Shown piece by piece: positions 1 through 11,629 of a stretch of DNA of 64,000 bases. The DNA is taken from contig OZ018321.1 of the NCBI GenBank assembly GCA_963969495.1, positions 102,983,578-103,047,577 of the forward strand, written 5' to 3'. The notes below the pieces were generated by a model. That model saw only the letters and a program-made list of their open reading frames with translations, searched no databases and was not told the origin of the DNA. Position 1 is the first letter of the stretch, and the number at the start of each line of letters is the position of its first letter. Source of the DNA: Ceratothoa steindachneri. Taxonomy: Eukaryota; Arthropoda; Malacostraca; Isopoda; Cymothoidae. Made by a program: the position numbers and the translations under genes.

Positions 1-1430
1 TTGATACAGTCGTATAAATTACAATTTTTATATTTTTTATTTTTAAAGCAGAAGATAGTAATTTGTCGTGGTATGACATTATATTACATCAATACCATAT
101 TATATCTATGGGAAAGGGACCGATAACTTACAGGAAAACCGACGAAGGGACGGAACACCACTAATTTAGTCGGGCTGAGTAGCGAGAGAGAGTGCAACGA
201 GGTCAGGTAAATTATGGACAATAGCAAAGCTCAAGGTTATTTAAAGAGGCATGACAAAAATATAATTTCATTTACAAAAAAATAATGAGAGAATTGATGG
301 GTAAAATTACCTCAGGGAATTAACAGGCAAAATCACATCAGTAACGAAGGGGAGAATTATAGTTATAAATGAGACTATGAAGTTAGAACTTAAGGTATTA
401 CAGGAGGAGACTGTTCAAATGAGGAGGGGGAATTAACTCAATTGTGTTACTGAGGGAGGGGAGAAGAGAGGTTGACTTACGGATGTCTTCTGCACGTGAA
501 GTGAGGCCGCTTGGAACTTCTAAGCGGGATGTTAAAGTGATGACGGTTCTCCAAAAACAAGGGAGGGGGGGGGGGTAACTTCCGATCCAGGGAAGAGTAT
601 TTCGGCCACCCAAAACGAGGGGCGAACGAAGAAGGGTTTTCGACAGGAGTTGGTGAGAGAAGTCCGGAAAATCACTCGGTGGCGATCGTTAAGTGGAATT
701 ACCTCACTGGCTGGGGCTAATTCCAAATACACAAAATAGTTCAGCTGTCACTTTGCTTTGTTGTTAGCACCTGACTTGGAACTATGGGGAATCTTCTGGG
801 GCCTGGGCGAAACTTCTCAACTCTGTGTCTCTTCATGAAAGTCAAGCGTTATTTAGGTCCTAGGCTCTCCCTGGGGTTGGCGGGCGGTAAGCGGGAAACA
901 GCTCTACTCTCGAATGGCCTCGAATCTTCTTGCAGAGGCTATTCTGCCCGTGTAAATGTGAATCGTGTTGGACACGGTTCGAGGCTACCGCTTGTGGAAG
1001 GGGGAGGGTTAGCCTTACCAATTTAGCCCTAACTGGGCCTTCTGCAGCGCATGGAAGTTCCGTCCTGCTCAAGAGATTTCACGTGGGGTCCCCTCACATA
1101 ATTTTATATTATAAAATTAATTTAGGACGAGATTATGTCGGACAAAATATATTGGCTGGCTTGCCCAGAAACTACGTTCGCCTACAAATGAATTTGACAA
1201 AATACCCGAGCTTCTAGGGAGAGTGAGCTGGTTTTAAGTTAGATCGTACAAACAAAAACAATTATAATCATCTACCAACATCAAAACATTTACATAAAAA
1301 TCATTTCGATTCACACAGCATACACTTTTTCGAATGAAATGCATAAACCTAAATTATTGAACCAATCCTACAAAACACCAACAACAACTGAATCTTTATT
1401 GTTTAATAAAACTACTAAACCAAAAACAAC
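1..1430. other. no recognisable gene
   Basis: Short ORFs on both strands between about 400 and 1,220 overlap each other and resemble no family I know. An 11-G homopolymer lies at 565-575. No intron/exon structure, transposase motif or RNA gene could be supported here. Confidence 0.6.
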
Positions 1431-1433
1431 TAA

Positions 1434-1453
1434 CCTGACCTGACCTAACCTAG
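1434..1453 (-). repeat. degenerate telomere-like CCTAA run
   Basis: Four consecutive pentamer-like units (cctga, cctga, cctaa, cctag) read as imperfect (CCTAA)n, the complement of the arthropod telomere unit TTAGG. It is far too short and diverged to be a telomere. It is either a small interstitial trace or chance. Confidence 0.35.
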
Positions 1454-1459
1454 CAAACA

Positions 1460-2410
1460 TATGATAGCCCGTTATCCTTTAACGAAACCAATGCAGACTT
1501 ATCCTAAAAGGTGCGCAATGGAATTCCGTCGGGAGGATTTCTCGCGATAAGAAGGATCCAAGGAGATGAGCGTTTTCCAGACGAACCTTTGCCATAGGGA
1601 AGGGGGACTTTCTTGCCCCTTTGATTACCGGAGCTTTTTTGCACTGTTTGTTCGAAGACTCCACGAATGATCTCTTCCTGCCTTAAAATTTCCGTCATTA
1701 CTCTGCCTTCAATATATTTATATTTTTCTCATGTCCACTGACCACACATTTTTCATTCGTTGCGAGTGCGTCTCCTTATCCGACTACACGTTTCCATTTT
1801 GCTACTAATCATTCAAAAATATCTAAGCCGAAAAACTAAAATAGCATAGCCAATATGGACATTTTAATTTAGGGGAAAATGAAGGAAGCATTCAGTCAGA
1901 TGAAAGAAAATAAGGGGAAAATAAAGTCGGTAAATATTGAGTTAGGCACAGTCATAACATTCAATTACTCTATCAAATATCAGAGACGGAGCCGAAGAAA
2001 TCCAGAACGGATTGGTGTGGGTGATGATATAGGGGTGTTTATAATGGAAATTGTCTTCTATAAGCCAGAAGATGCCGATTTTGCACTTGAGACGAGTTGG
2101 AAATCTCCAGATTGACCCATAGACTAAACATTGAAAATGATGCTTAATTGAAAGCGTTTGGAAGGACTGTATTGAAAAAAGTGTGAAAACAATTAAAAAT
2201 AATAAATGATTCCTATCCGCATTCAATGCGCTATTTCCTGAAATTTTCCAGCAAATAAAGGGTGACTTTGCCCGTCTTTTCTGCATATGTTTAATACCAC
2301 TACCCATTCAAATTTCTATTTCGGCTTACGATTCAGAGTGGTAAACTTGAAAAGTTTTAGTGATGTGTGCAGGGATATTTAAATTCTGACAAAAAAAAGG
2401 GGTTAGTTTA
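1460..2410. other. no recognisable gene
   Basis: The longest open frame is on the minus strand (2,307 to 1,942, 121 codons). It has no recognisable motif and overlaps a 78-codon frame on the plus strand. Both look like chance ORFs in AT-rich DNA. Confidence 0.55.
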
Positions 2411-2419
2411 GCTTTAATG

Positions 2420-2445
2420 CAGTGGTCGGCAACCTTTTCCAGCTC
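2420..2445 (+). mobile_element. hAT-type terminal end
   Basis: The sequence begins cagtggtcggcaacctttt, a form typical of hAT terminal inverted repeats. The preceding 8 bases would be the target site. No matching inverted end was found by eye to the right, so this may be the left end of a truncated element. The hAT transposase fragment near 3.6-3.85 kb on the minus strand could belong to it. Confidence 0.6.
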
Positions 2446-2519
2446 AAAAGCTGGAAGAAAAGTCTGATGACGGACCAGCTTCATCTTTTGAACTGTTATG
2501 TTCCATTTTATAGCTAACA

Positions 2520-3480
2520 AATGAACTTAATAATAATACAATAAGGATGTATGGAGTATGTTTATTTTATTTGTTACCATATAAATTGTAACGGACGTAG
2601 CAATTAGCGCGATAATTGATGTTGTTTGGCAATCGAGATATTTTCAATTTCAGGAACAGAGCCTTTTCTGAATGGTGTCAATAATTCGTGTTCTCAACTT
2701 GTTTTTCACAATAGTTGCTCACAAGTATATTCGCTGTAAAATGTCAGTCAGTTTTCTCATATATCAAATTGGAATAAAGACAGGATACAAGAAGATATTT
2801 CTTGTAGAAATCTCTTCAAGATACTTCCCAAGTTCCATTCAAAACTTTTCTAGGAAGTTATCCTCTTAAACATCAAATAGAGTGCTGATTAACGTAAAGT
2901 CGCTACAGAATTAACGATTTTCAGCGAGACGGGAAGGAAATCCACTTCTTAAGTCACACCAAAGCGACAAATGTGTTTCTGTTTGTAGCTTTGGTCTAAC
3001 ATAGTCTATTTAAATTGGTGTAGTTGGATTTCTCCAGCAATGGTTCGACAGTCGAGGTTTTATTTTCACAATTGATATATCAGCTGACTTTTTAGTCGCG
3101 TGCACGAAACTATTTATAAGTTACTATTTCGCTCCGTCAATCAGTCCGTCAGATGGTAATTATTTTACTTTTCAATGAGTTTTTGAAGTATTTAAAGTTG
3201 TAAGGTCAGATATATGTTTGTTAGCTGATAATTCGTTTGCTAATTAAATCTTTTCAAAACTTTTGAAATAATTAAAAGTAACCGACTTAGGTGTATTGAC
3301 CTTGTTCCTTTACACCTACAAACTCACCTTAGTCTTGTAAAATTTTAAATCTACAAAATAGCCAGACGTAAAAAACATATAGGATCCTGGAATTTTGTGG
3401 CATTCACGATTTTATTCTTGAATAAAGTAAGTATCTATTTCCATACTGTAATACCTTTTTCAAGGGGCCTCGACTGAATC
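2520..3480. other. no recognisable gene, possible hAT interior
   Basis: AT-rich sequence between a hAT-type end at 2,420 and a minus-strand hAT fragment at 3,560-3,849. It may be degraded transposon interior or 3' untranslated sequence, but no conserved motif is readable. Confidence 0.4.
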
Positions 3481-3559
3481 AGTAAACGTTGAAAAGTAAA
3501 GTTTTGCCCGGCAATGATTCCTTTATTTAGACCAAATTTCTCGATAAGATCATTTTTGC

Positions 3560-3849
3560 TTCATTCAACACTATATCCATAACACCCATTCATATTTGAT
3601 ATTTTAGCATTTAAGGATTTCTGGTGGATTATAATTTATGCTTTATTCAGGGTTGTGTTTACTTTCCATAACTTTTATGTATCTTTGAAGTAGAGTTACG
3701 GCACATTTATTTTCTCTAAACATTGCCGACGCTCCATCGATGTCGGATACTAGCTTTGATATATCAATATTTATGTCTGTATTACAAGGTAGCAATGTTC
3801 TAAGAATGTTTTCTCCTGCTTTAATTCCCTCAAAAGCTACTAGTTGAAC
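3560..3849 (-). pseudogene. hAT transposase fragment, GTF2IRD2/FAM200-like
   Basis: Reading leftward from 3,849, one frame stays open for about 65 codons. It carries NIDISKLVSDIDGASAMF, matching the conserved block of SCAND3/FAM200/GTF2IRD2-type hAT transposases around the second catalytic Asp ('TTDGAPAM' in relatives). After a stop at about 3,654 the homology resumes in another frame with IIHQKSLNAKISNMN, the block known in the family as 'IIHQE.LCAK'. The copy therefore has at least one frameshift and one stop and is not functional. The N-terminal BED finger and the C-terminal dimerisation domain were not found. Assignment to the superfamily is firm; membership of the element starting at 2,420 is inferred. 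Confidence 0.75.
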
Positions 3850-4239
3850 ATTCTCCTTAACACTATCGAAATATTTGTTTATTCTACGTACTAGAACTTA
3901 AAATTGAGGTGTTTGTGTTATATCTACTCTAATCAAGATCTTTTAAGAACACTGGGAAATTTTAAAAATTATCTTTTAAAAGAAATTTCAGATCGTTAAC
4001 AGTTCTTCTATCTCGATCATTTTATTATTCAATTCGGCTTAACTCAAACTTCTCTAACTAATCCCCTCCCCTCAATAATGTTCCTATTTGGTCATACTAC
4101 CGAGGACTCTCCTTCATTGAATTTTCTCCAAAATATTAGTAAATATTCGCTCAGGGATCCGTCTTCTTCCGGCTCCGGTCATACCATAATTTCACCTACT
4201 TAAGCCCCAAATCTCAGTTTTCCTCACACCAGTCTCCTT

Positions 4240-5680
4240 TGAAAAGCTTGCCTCAATAGTCTGCTCATCGAAAAAACTTGATCTCCGTTTGACACTCTCC
4301 CATACCAGTCTTTCTGCTCAATTCTTATCTGTCCTCCTAACACACATACTGTGTATCTTCAACATTCCGTGTCACTAGGTGAGATGCTCTCTGACTTTAA
4401 ACATGCCTCTGTCCGTGTGATTTAAAAAAAAATCTTGACCACAAACAATCCTTCAAACTATCGTCCTATCCCCCAACATTCGTTCCTATCCAAAGCCCTT
4501 GCAATGGTTGTAGCTACCCGTATCACTAAACATCTTTCCTCATCCAGCTTCGACAAAACCTTCTAACCCGGCTTAAAAGCAGGCCACAGCTCTGAATCGG
4601 GTCTCCTACATGTAACTGATTTATTGCCCCGTGACGCTGAGGCTGGGAGGCCTTCAATTCTGGCGCCTCTTGGTCTCTCAATAGCATTTGGCACTGTTGA
4701 GTACTTCGTTCTTCTCCACCGCCTTCGAAACTTCCTGGGTGTCTGTGGGACTGATTTAAACTGGTTTTGCTCGTATATGTTATCTCATACTCATTCTTTT
4801 CACATCGGTGGTGAGATTTCTCGAGCAGCCGCTGAATCCTGTGGTGTTCCTCGTGGATCTGTCCTTGAACCACTACTCTTTTGTATCACCTCCTTTTTCA
4901 TAATTCTTCTGCGTCGCCCAGGTCTATCTTCCATTTATATGCTGATGATACGCAAATATTTATCTCATACTCTTCAAACTCATTCGCCGTGACCGTCACC
5001 AATCTTTTATCCGTATATGACACGATACTAAATGACTATCATGATAGAACTGAGGTCAAATTTGTTTGTACCTTCTACAAATATCGCTCGCTGTATGAAT
5101 GTAGCCCCCTATCTTATTCTAGCTGACTTGCAGATCGCATTCTCTTAAATCGTTTAAAAGCTTGTTGTTTCCTTTAACAATTAACTCGATTTCAAATCGC
5201 ATGTTACTAATATCAACAAATCGTCTCTCTCTTTTCTCCAAAACCTTAGTCATGAGCAGTCCCACTTCCACCGAAACAATTTAGAGATATCCATCTATGC
5301 CTTTGTTACCTCCTGCCTTAATTACTGTAATTTTCTTCCCACTGGAGCCCCGAACACCACAATTCGTCCACTTTAACTTGTCCAAAACTTTGCAGCAAGA
5401 GTTCTTCGACGATGTCGGATCTGTCGTGCTGCCCATTAAACTTCGAATTACTTTTAAAGCCTTCTTTCTCACATTTAAATTCCTAATGATTGCAACTCTC
5501 CTTTACCTGTCCTCTGCAGTGACTGTGCCTGATAACATGAAGGCCTTTGCTCTGGAAGTGACCTCATGATCTCGGTTTCTCGCACTCGTTCCTATTACAT
5601 GGGCGATCGTGCAACTGAAACAGATGCTAATTTATTTCCTATATGTAAAAACACACTTCATAAAATTCTGTTTGGTGAGT
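4240..5680 (+). pseudogene. CR1/L2-like LINE reverse transcriptase remnant
   Basis: Plus-strand homology to a non-LTR retrotransposon reverse transcriptase runs through several frames. About 4,430-4,560 reads like the NYRPI...LSKALA region. About 4,570-4,990 gives the FGTVEYFVLLHRLRNFLGV block, CGVPRGSVLEPLLF and, after a shift, YADDTQIFISYSS, which holds the catalytic YADD of reverse transcriptase. From 5,280 to 5,670 the text resembles the C-terminal tail of CR1/L2 elements. The reading frame changes several times and contains stops, so the copy is dead. No endonuclease domain or 5' end is visible, as expected for a 5'-truncated LINE. The spacing and wording of the RT motifs fit the CR1/L2 group better than RTE. 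Confidence 0.8.
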
Positions 5681-5998
5681 TATAGAGAAAGCCTAAAGCT
5701 TAAATTCATCAATTGACATTTCTTTTCAAAATACCAGCATAGTATTTTCGTGAACGGAGAAAAACTTTCGAAACTCTTCATATCTGCTGTAGTACCAGTA
5801 ATAGGTTATTTCCTGGGCTTGTTAATTTTTTGCCAAGCCTTGAACCAAGTAACTGGACTGACTCTTTTGATAGACACGAGTCTCTGGTCAAGTCGTTCAG
5901 TTAGGCCTGATTTAAAAGGATTAGGTTGATTTAATTCTAAGCTCGAAAGCATAAATGATGAAGAAGTGTATATCTCTCCATTTCCCTTATCACTCTTT

Positions 5999-6063
5999 AA
6001 AAAATATCCAGATTAACTGCTGATGCTGGTATGGGTACCTCTCGGCCGTGAGGAAGTGGTCGT
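5999..6063 (-). pseudogene. second exon of uncharacterised arthropod family
   Basis: On the minus strand, a pyrimidine-rich tract ending in ttctgccag is followed by an open segment reading RPLPHGREVPIPASAVNLDIF and a stop. I recall the same C-terminal block (PVPHG..IPIP) in a multi-copy uncharacterised arthropod/cnidarian protein family whose upstream exon is seen at 6,285-6,522. The splice acceptor position matches the homology start, supporting a genuine exon-intron junction. Function of the family is unknown to me. Confidence 0.55.
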
Positions 6064-6284
6064 CTGGCAGAAAGAAGAAAAAGATAAACATGTTACTTGT
6101 TCTTCCTATTCATTCTTGAAATAAAATGACTAAAAGTTAAAAATCACAAAATACAACATACTCATAAAATAAGATATTATTACGTATAATTACTAATACA
6201 ATAAAAATCTTACTTATTAAGTCAGTGAGGCAAAAATAATAATCTGGCATAGACACTTTGACCTCTTGCCACTGCATTGTTATA

Positions 6285-6522
6285 TGAAAAAGCAGTGAAT
6301 TGATTTATTCAATCTTCTTAGATTTTCAACACACGTCTTGCAACATAAATGAGGAGCAAAGCTTTTATCTTGATCCCTTAATTTCATCCCAAAATATGCG
6401 TGGTAACTTGGTTTCAAAAATGACGTTACTTTCGAGTGATGTCCAGGCAATGCTACTTGCCTACAGATAAAACAAAACTTATTGGGCTCATTTTTGCATT
6501 TTCTATTCATTTTTGGAATCGT
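6285..6522 (-). pseudogene. first recognisable exon of same Cys-rich family
   Basis: The minus strand has an acceptor-like ttatttcag ending at 6,523, then an exon with ATG at 6,510. The protein reads NKFCFICRQ, then HSKVTSFLKPSYHAYFG, then DQDKSFAPHLCCKTCVENLRR. The paired CxxC motifs (CFIC, CKTC) and the YHAYFG..LRDQDKS.APH core are characteristic of a zinc-binding, ZAD-like family that I recall as multi-copy in arthropods, with no assigned function. After CVENLRR the frame appears to shift: a parallel frame near 6,240-6,290 reads MQWQEVKVSMPDYYFCL, similar to the WRE..H..DCYFC block that follows in relatives. This points to a frameshifted pseudogene. The next exon would be at 6,063. It could also be cargo of a mobile element. 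Confidence 0.6.
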
Positions 6523-6972
6523 CTGAAATAAATAAAAAAAACTTAAACATTCATAATTCAGAAATAAATTGGCAGTAAGGAAAGTATCTAAAACAAAATT
6601 ATTTTAGAATAAACAAGTGTATATTTTTACTAAACTGATCATTGAAACTATATACACTAATATAGATGAAAACCACAATTGTTATAGGATAATATATTTT
6701 TTTATTGGTCCTTGACATTCAACTTATATATTTTTAACGTTTTAACATTTTTTTAAATATGTATGGTTTATTACATCTAGGAGGAGGATTCTATTAAAAA
6801 AACATGCATAAAAATCACACACAGTATAACATTTTGCACATTAATCACCAATCAAACGGCTTAGGAAAAAAAACAATTAGTAGTAACCATATCAAATACA
6901 ATTAGGAATCTAACTATGATAGCCAATGTTAATGAGTTAAATACTGCTTTGTTTATCACGAAGAGATGCGCT

Positions 6973-7001
6973 CTTTATATAAAAACATATTTGTGACGTC
7001 A
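6973..7001 (-). promoter_or_regulatory. TATA box plus CRE-like promoter, minus strand
   Basis: Read leftward, a perfect CRE palindrome TGACGTCA (6,994-7,001) is followed 12 bases later by TATATAAAG (6,973-6,981). Transcription would start around 6,945-6,950, heading toward the Cys-rich exons at 6,522 and 6,063. Both motifs are exact matches to well-known elements. That they drive this gene remnant is inference from orientation and distance. Confidence 0.4.
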
Positions 7002-7019
7002 CACTACATACATAATTTT

Positions 7020-7980
7020 TTAAAATTACCAAATATGATGCAATGCATTATGAGTGTTGCATGCTGTCGAAATAACATCAAATGATAGTCAAAATTTGTA
7101 ATGATGGGATCAGGGGCTATGAAATTTCTTAAATTCTAATGAATATATTTCGTAAAATGGCACAAAAACAAATAAAAGTTCGATTTTTTTATAGGAAAAA
7201 GGCTATAGCAAACATATTTGACCTGATTAATAAAATAGAATGCCAGATTGGCATTCAACGCAATGAGGTACATAAGAATCAGTTGAAAAAACCTTGACAG
7301 TAAATATGTCGCAGACCAGTGTTATTATTTTACGAAGTAACTATCCTTACATAGAGTATGACATTCGAAAATAAAGTGGCGGGTGCGGGTGCGTTGTCAA
7401 GGCAACGTCTAAACTAATCAGTAAACACTTTAACGAAATAACTGTAGCTGAAAGGTTTAATATTTTCTGCGCTAAACTCGATTTAACTTTATGAACTTCA
7501 TCTTTTCTTGTTTTCCCACTCAATTAATTGAATTTCAGATTATTTTTCTCATAGATAAACACTTCCATGGCAACTTGTCTTGGAAAGTTCGACACTAAGC
7601 ATCAATTTCCCTGTCTTTGTTGATAGTAGAAATTGCTAAAAAATGAATTCAGATATCAATAAAGATCTAATTATAATCATTTTAAGTTTACCTGTCTAAC
7701 CTTCTACAAGCAACGAGATGCATAAACTTTATGCATTCCACTCATTTCACAATTGCGCCCTCGTATGTATATATAAATTATTTATTTCATGTATGTTTAA
7801 ATTATTATTTCTTACTTTTAAATTTGAGAAGTTTATTATATCTTTGAAATTTTACCTAAAATTATTCCAAAGCCTATTGATGCCAAAAAATAGAATTTTC
7901 GAAATTTATTTGCAAAATTAGACATAAGTAAGATTTACAGACTTATAATCCAAGAGACTTCTCTTAAAAGCCTTAGCAAT
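7020..7980. other. AT-rich intergenic; one RFX X-box-like palindrome
   Basis: No coding homology is visible. At 7,393-7,406 the sequence GTTGTCAAGGCAAC is a near-perfect palindrome of the RFX X-box type. Otherwise nothing could be supported. Confidence 0.4.
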
Positions 7981-8205
7981 AGATGGGTCGCCTAACCCTG
8001 AACAAACTGCTTCAAAAGGTTTTCAATTGATTTTTGTACTCTTGGCCATAGTTAATAAGATACTAAAAATCTAAGAAAATCTAGTTTGGCGAAAGGCATA
8101 ATTTTCAAGGTGGCGTCCAAAATGGCCGGCAGGAGCTTAAAATGGCGATATCTCAGTCAGGATTCACTTGACAAAGGTAATTTTGATGTCTAACCCAAAA
8201 TTTTA
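7981..8205 (+). repeat. left long terminal inverted repeat
   Basis: Left arm of the inverted repeat described for the 7,981-11,844 element. By eye it is about 75-80% identical to the reverse complement of 11,630-11,844, with a few short indels. Similarity fades after about 8,205. Confidence 0.8.
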
Positions 8206-8292
8206 AGGGTTAGGGAATGCAATGAAACAAGTTGAATTATTATTAGACAATTATCTATTAACATATAGGATGGAAATAGTTTTACCATTGAA

Positions 8293-8378
8293 ATCAGTAT
8301 GAATGTCCACAGTAGTCAGATGGTTAGCTAGCTACTGTGTACACACTAGCTACCTAGCTACTGTACATTCATACTAAT
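8293..8378. repeat. 86-bp palindrome (hairpin) inside the element
   Basis: The outer arms atcagtatgaatgt and acattcatactaat are inverted. The inner arms tagctagctactgtgt and acacactagctacctagct pair around a short centre. As single-stranded DNA or RNA it would fold into a long stem. It lies just inside the left terminal repeat and upstream of the coding part. Confidence 0.75.
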
Positions 8379-8710
8379 CTCAGAGCCAACTAGTTACACT
8401 TCACTACTGCTACTGCACGAGTTAAAGCAAACTATAATTTTGATGATGTGTATGCTATACTGTAAACAACCAAGCAGCTCATCAGCAAACTTATTTTTAC
8501 CTCTGAATTGAATGTAAGTCGTCCTTGCTAACTACCTAGCTAATTTGCTAATACTTTACAATTAGGGTACATTAATTAATAAACATTAGTTAATACATTA
8601 CTAAAAATTAGTTACATGTTCATGTTTAGTAAGGTATTAGCTAACATATTGAAAAGACTAGTAACATCACTAGTCATATGTGTAAAAATGTATTGTTTTT
8701 CATTCAGGCT

Positions 8711-11206
8711 CAAGATGAATGACCAGACTTATGCCATTTTCAAATTGGATGATGGACGTTATTTGATCAAGATTCACGAGAAAAGTGCTGGTAGGATCAA
8801 TGAAGCTAGTGTTCGGAGGGGTGACATTATTGTTGTGACTGCTGGTAACTTAGTGCATGGGGTTGTCGCAAAATCTACCCAAATTCTATAACAATTGATC
8901 TTGATCTAAAAAGGCATTAGAGCGGTGAATCCACTACCACAACTAAAAGGACTACTAAGGACTCTGATAGCCCATTCATTAGTTAAACCCATTGCCTTTT
9001 CTGCATCACTAATGTTCTGGAATGAAGTGCAGATTATAGCTATGTAAAAATGGACATCTTTGCAAAGCCAATATTACAATGCTGTGATAGCTGATGCGAT
9101 GAATGGTCTTTCTAAGTTAAAGGTAGAATTCAATTCTATAATAGTAATCTTCACGATGCAGACTATGTGTACCATCAGGTTTGTACAGCAATTTCAGAAG
9201 TGGCCGTGATGTACCTGTACAGTTTTAAAATGACTCAGATCCAAAGAGGAGGGAATCTGGAAAGCCAAGGGATGAGGACCAAGAACAAGCATTCTCAAAG
9301 ATGTGTGAATATCTTGAAATGAATGATGAAAAACAGCTGACTCTTTCTGAACTTAGGTTGAAAATGAAAGAATACTCCAATTCTTTTCCATATAGTACTA
9401 GATACCTAAATTGATAGCTGAAGGAACGGTATGGAGAGAGCATATTATTGGATGAAAAGAAGGTGTAGATGATATAGTGAAAATGAGAGAAAAAGCATCA
9501 CACATCCTGGGATCATGCTTCGAAACAAACTAAAAAGGTGATGAAAAGTTACAGAAGGAAGAAATACTTAAGACAACTGCAAGGCTCATAAAAACTGACA
9601 TCATGAGAAAGATCCTACCCATTAATGACCATTACTTGACTACAAAGTCGCTCAAGCTCCAGACAACTCTTGAATATATTCCAGAATCACTCCGCATTTT
9701 GTTAAATGCATTGTTATTAGTAAAGACACAGAGAAAAAGGTTGCTAGCATTGACCATGCTATCATTCAAGCAGTCCAACCACGAGCTATCCTTGCCCGTT
9801 TGCAAATTGTCCTTACAGTGCAAATGCACCACTTAATAGTTCTAAGTTTCTTGTGGATACCTTGAGTATGATGGGATTCTGCTCATCCTATAGGAAATTG
9901 CAGAGGTTTGAAATGAATGCAGCAAATTGTTCAGCACCAAACATGTTTGGTAAAGATAGTGATGAGTTGAACATGACCTTTTTATTTGCTGCATACAACG
10001 TAGATCATAACATTCTCACAATTGATGAAAAAGTAACCTTTCATGGGATGAGCATGATAGCCGCCGTGACACCAGGACAGAAGACAGACCCTAAACCAAA
10101 TACCATGGAATCAAGGAGAGAGCTATGGTGAAATAGTGCAAAAGTATGCAGACTTCACTATCTGGCATTACGGTTCAAGTACAACGATTGTCTTTGATGG
10201 CTATGAGGAAGGGCCATCCATTAAAGACAACACACATCAAAGAAGAGCAAATAACTTTCCTTATCCCATCGTCAGCTTCCCTGCTGAGACAGAGTTCTCC
10301 GGCAAGAAGGAGGAGTTCCTATCAAGAAATATCAACAAACAGCGACTGATCCAAATGTTAAGTGAAGAACTGAAAGAAAGGGAGCACTGTGATCAATGCA
10401 CTCGGGGCTTCTGATGTAGACATAGTAAAGGCTGCAGTCGATGCAGCTCGTCTATACACCATCACACTTATTGGAGAAGATACTGATCTCCTGGTCTTAC
10501 TCCCTTACTATGCACAAGGAGGTAATAAGGGTTTTTATTTCAGATCAGACAAGTCCAAAGCTGATGGTAGCTTTAAAGTGCATGACATCAACTACTTAAA
10601 AGAAATCCGTGGACATAACATGTGTTCTCAGTTAATGTTCATCCACGCTGTGACAGAACTTCTCGGACTTTTCGGCATTGGCAAGAAGACTGACTTCCAA
10701 AAATTTGTAACAGGAGACCCTGTCATTCAGTCTTTTTCCAACGCATTTACTGTCCTAAACCAAACCTCAGAAGTGATAGATGACTTTGGGTCGCAAGTAA
10801 TTGCTGTCCTCTTTGGTGGAAAGTGCAGAGATTTTCTTGCGATAATGCGATACATCTTCAGCAAGGGGATCGTGTCAGCTTCATCACCTGTAACATCTGA
10901 ACGGCTGCCACCAACTGGGTCTGGCCACTAAATTTCACTGCCGAAGAGCATGCTACCAGCTCTTGGTTTGGATGGGGAAATAAGAGGGTATGGATGCTAT
11001 GAACTAGGGGTGGAACCTACAAGATGATAGATTTATCCCACTCACGAACGCTGCTGCAGATAGACTCAGAAAAGTTGATTCATCGCAACTGCTCCACTGC
11101 CTACAAGACACCCAGCTGCTATTATATAGGATATGGACTAGGACTAGAAAGCACTATGGTATGTGGACCATGTCAACTTGATGATGATACATACAGAGGA
11201 TTATGA
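8711..11206 (+). pseudogene. broken element protein: nuclease-like core, Cys-rich tail
   Basis: Homology to one multi-copy arthropod/cnidarian protein family (recalled, unnamed) runs through the plus strand in changing frames. In order: 8,715-8,891 N-terminal segment; 9,230-9,830 including LTLSELRLKMKEYSNSFPYS and LEYIPESLR; 9,853-10,131 with NVDHNILTIDEKVTFHGMSM and AAVTPGQ; 10,136-10,410 with TIVFDGYEEGPSIKDNTHQRR; 10,389-10,931 with VDIVKAAVDAA, TLIGEDTDLLVLLPYYA and KGFYFRSDKSK; and 11,024-11,206 with a degraded NCSTAYKTPSC...CGPCQ tail. The FDGYEEGPSIKDNTHQRR and GEDTDLL blocks resemble the acidic active-site motifs of FEN1/XPG (PIN-like) nucleases. The tail resembles a CxC (TSO1-like) Cys motif with several Cys lost. 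Several frameshifts and stops separate the blocks, so this copy is inactive. No other transposase signature was recognised. Confidence 0.7.
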
Positions 11207-11629
11207 TACATAGTGCCCAAAAATTGACTGTAAAATCTGTCAATGTATACTTTCCTGTTCATCATCCTTTACTACAGTACATGTGGCAATGATGGTATTG
11301 ATTTTAAATAACAAAATAAAGTTAAATTGGTTGTTGTTTTGATGGTTTTTAACCTGTAACCCCCAAGGCCATTTTCGCCTAAAACGCATACCCATTTGAA
11401 AGGAGTGCAGCTCCTAGACTAAAGCACCTATTGCCTTAGTTTTTTTTCCTGAAATTAGATAACTCCTGGAATATTGTTGAAGTCGTGTCTTACATCAAAT
11501 GGTGACACTATAGTTTTCTGCGATGACAAAATATACGCCATCTTTGATTTGGCAATAAGTAATTAACTTACAGTAATTAAACTGATTCATTCCTATGCCC
11601 TTACCTCTAAAATATATGGTTTGACACCA

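Noticed and set aside
1942..2307. 121-codon minus-strand ORF
   Set aside because: No recognisable motif, no flanking gene signals, overlapped by a plus-strand frame; likely chance.
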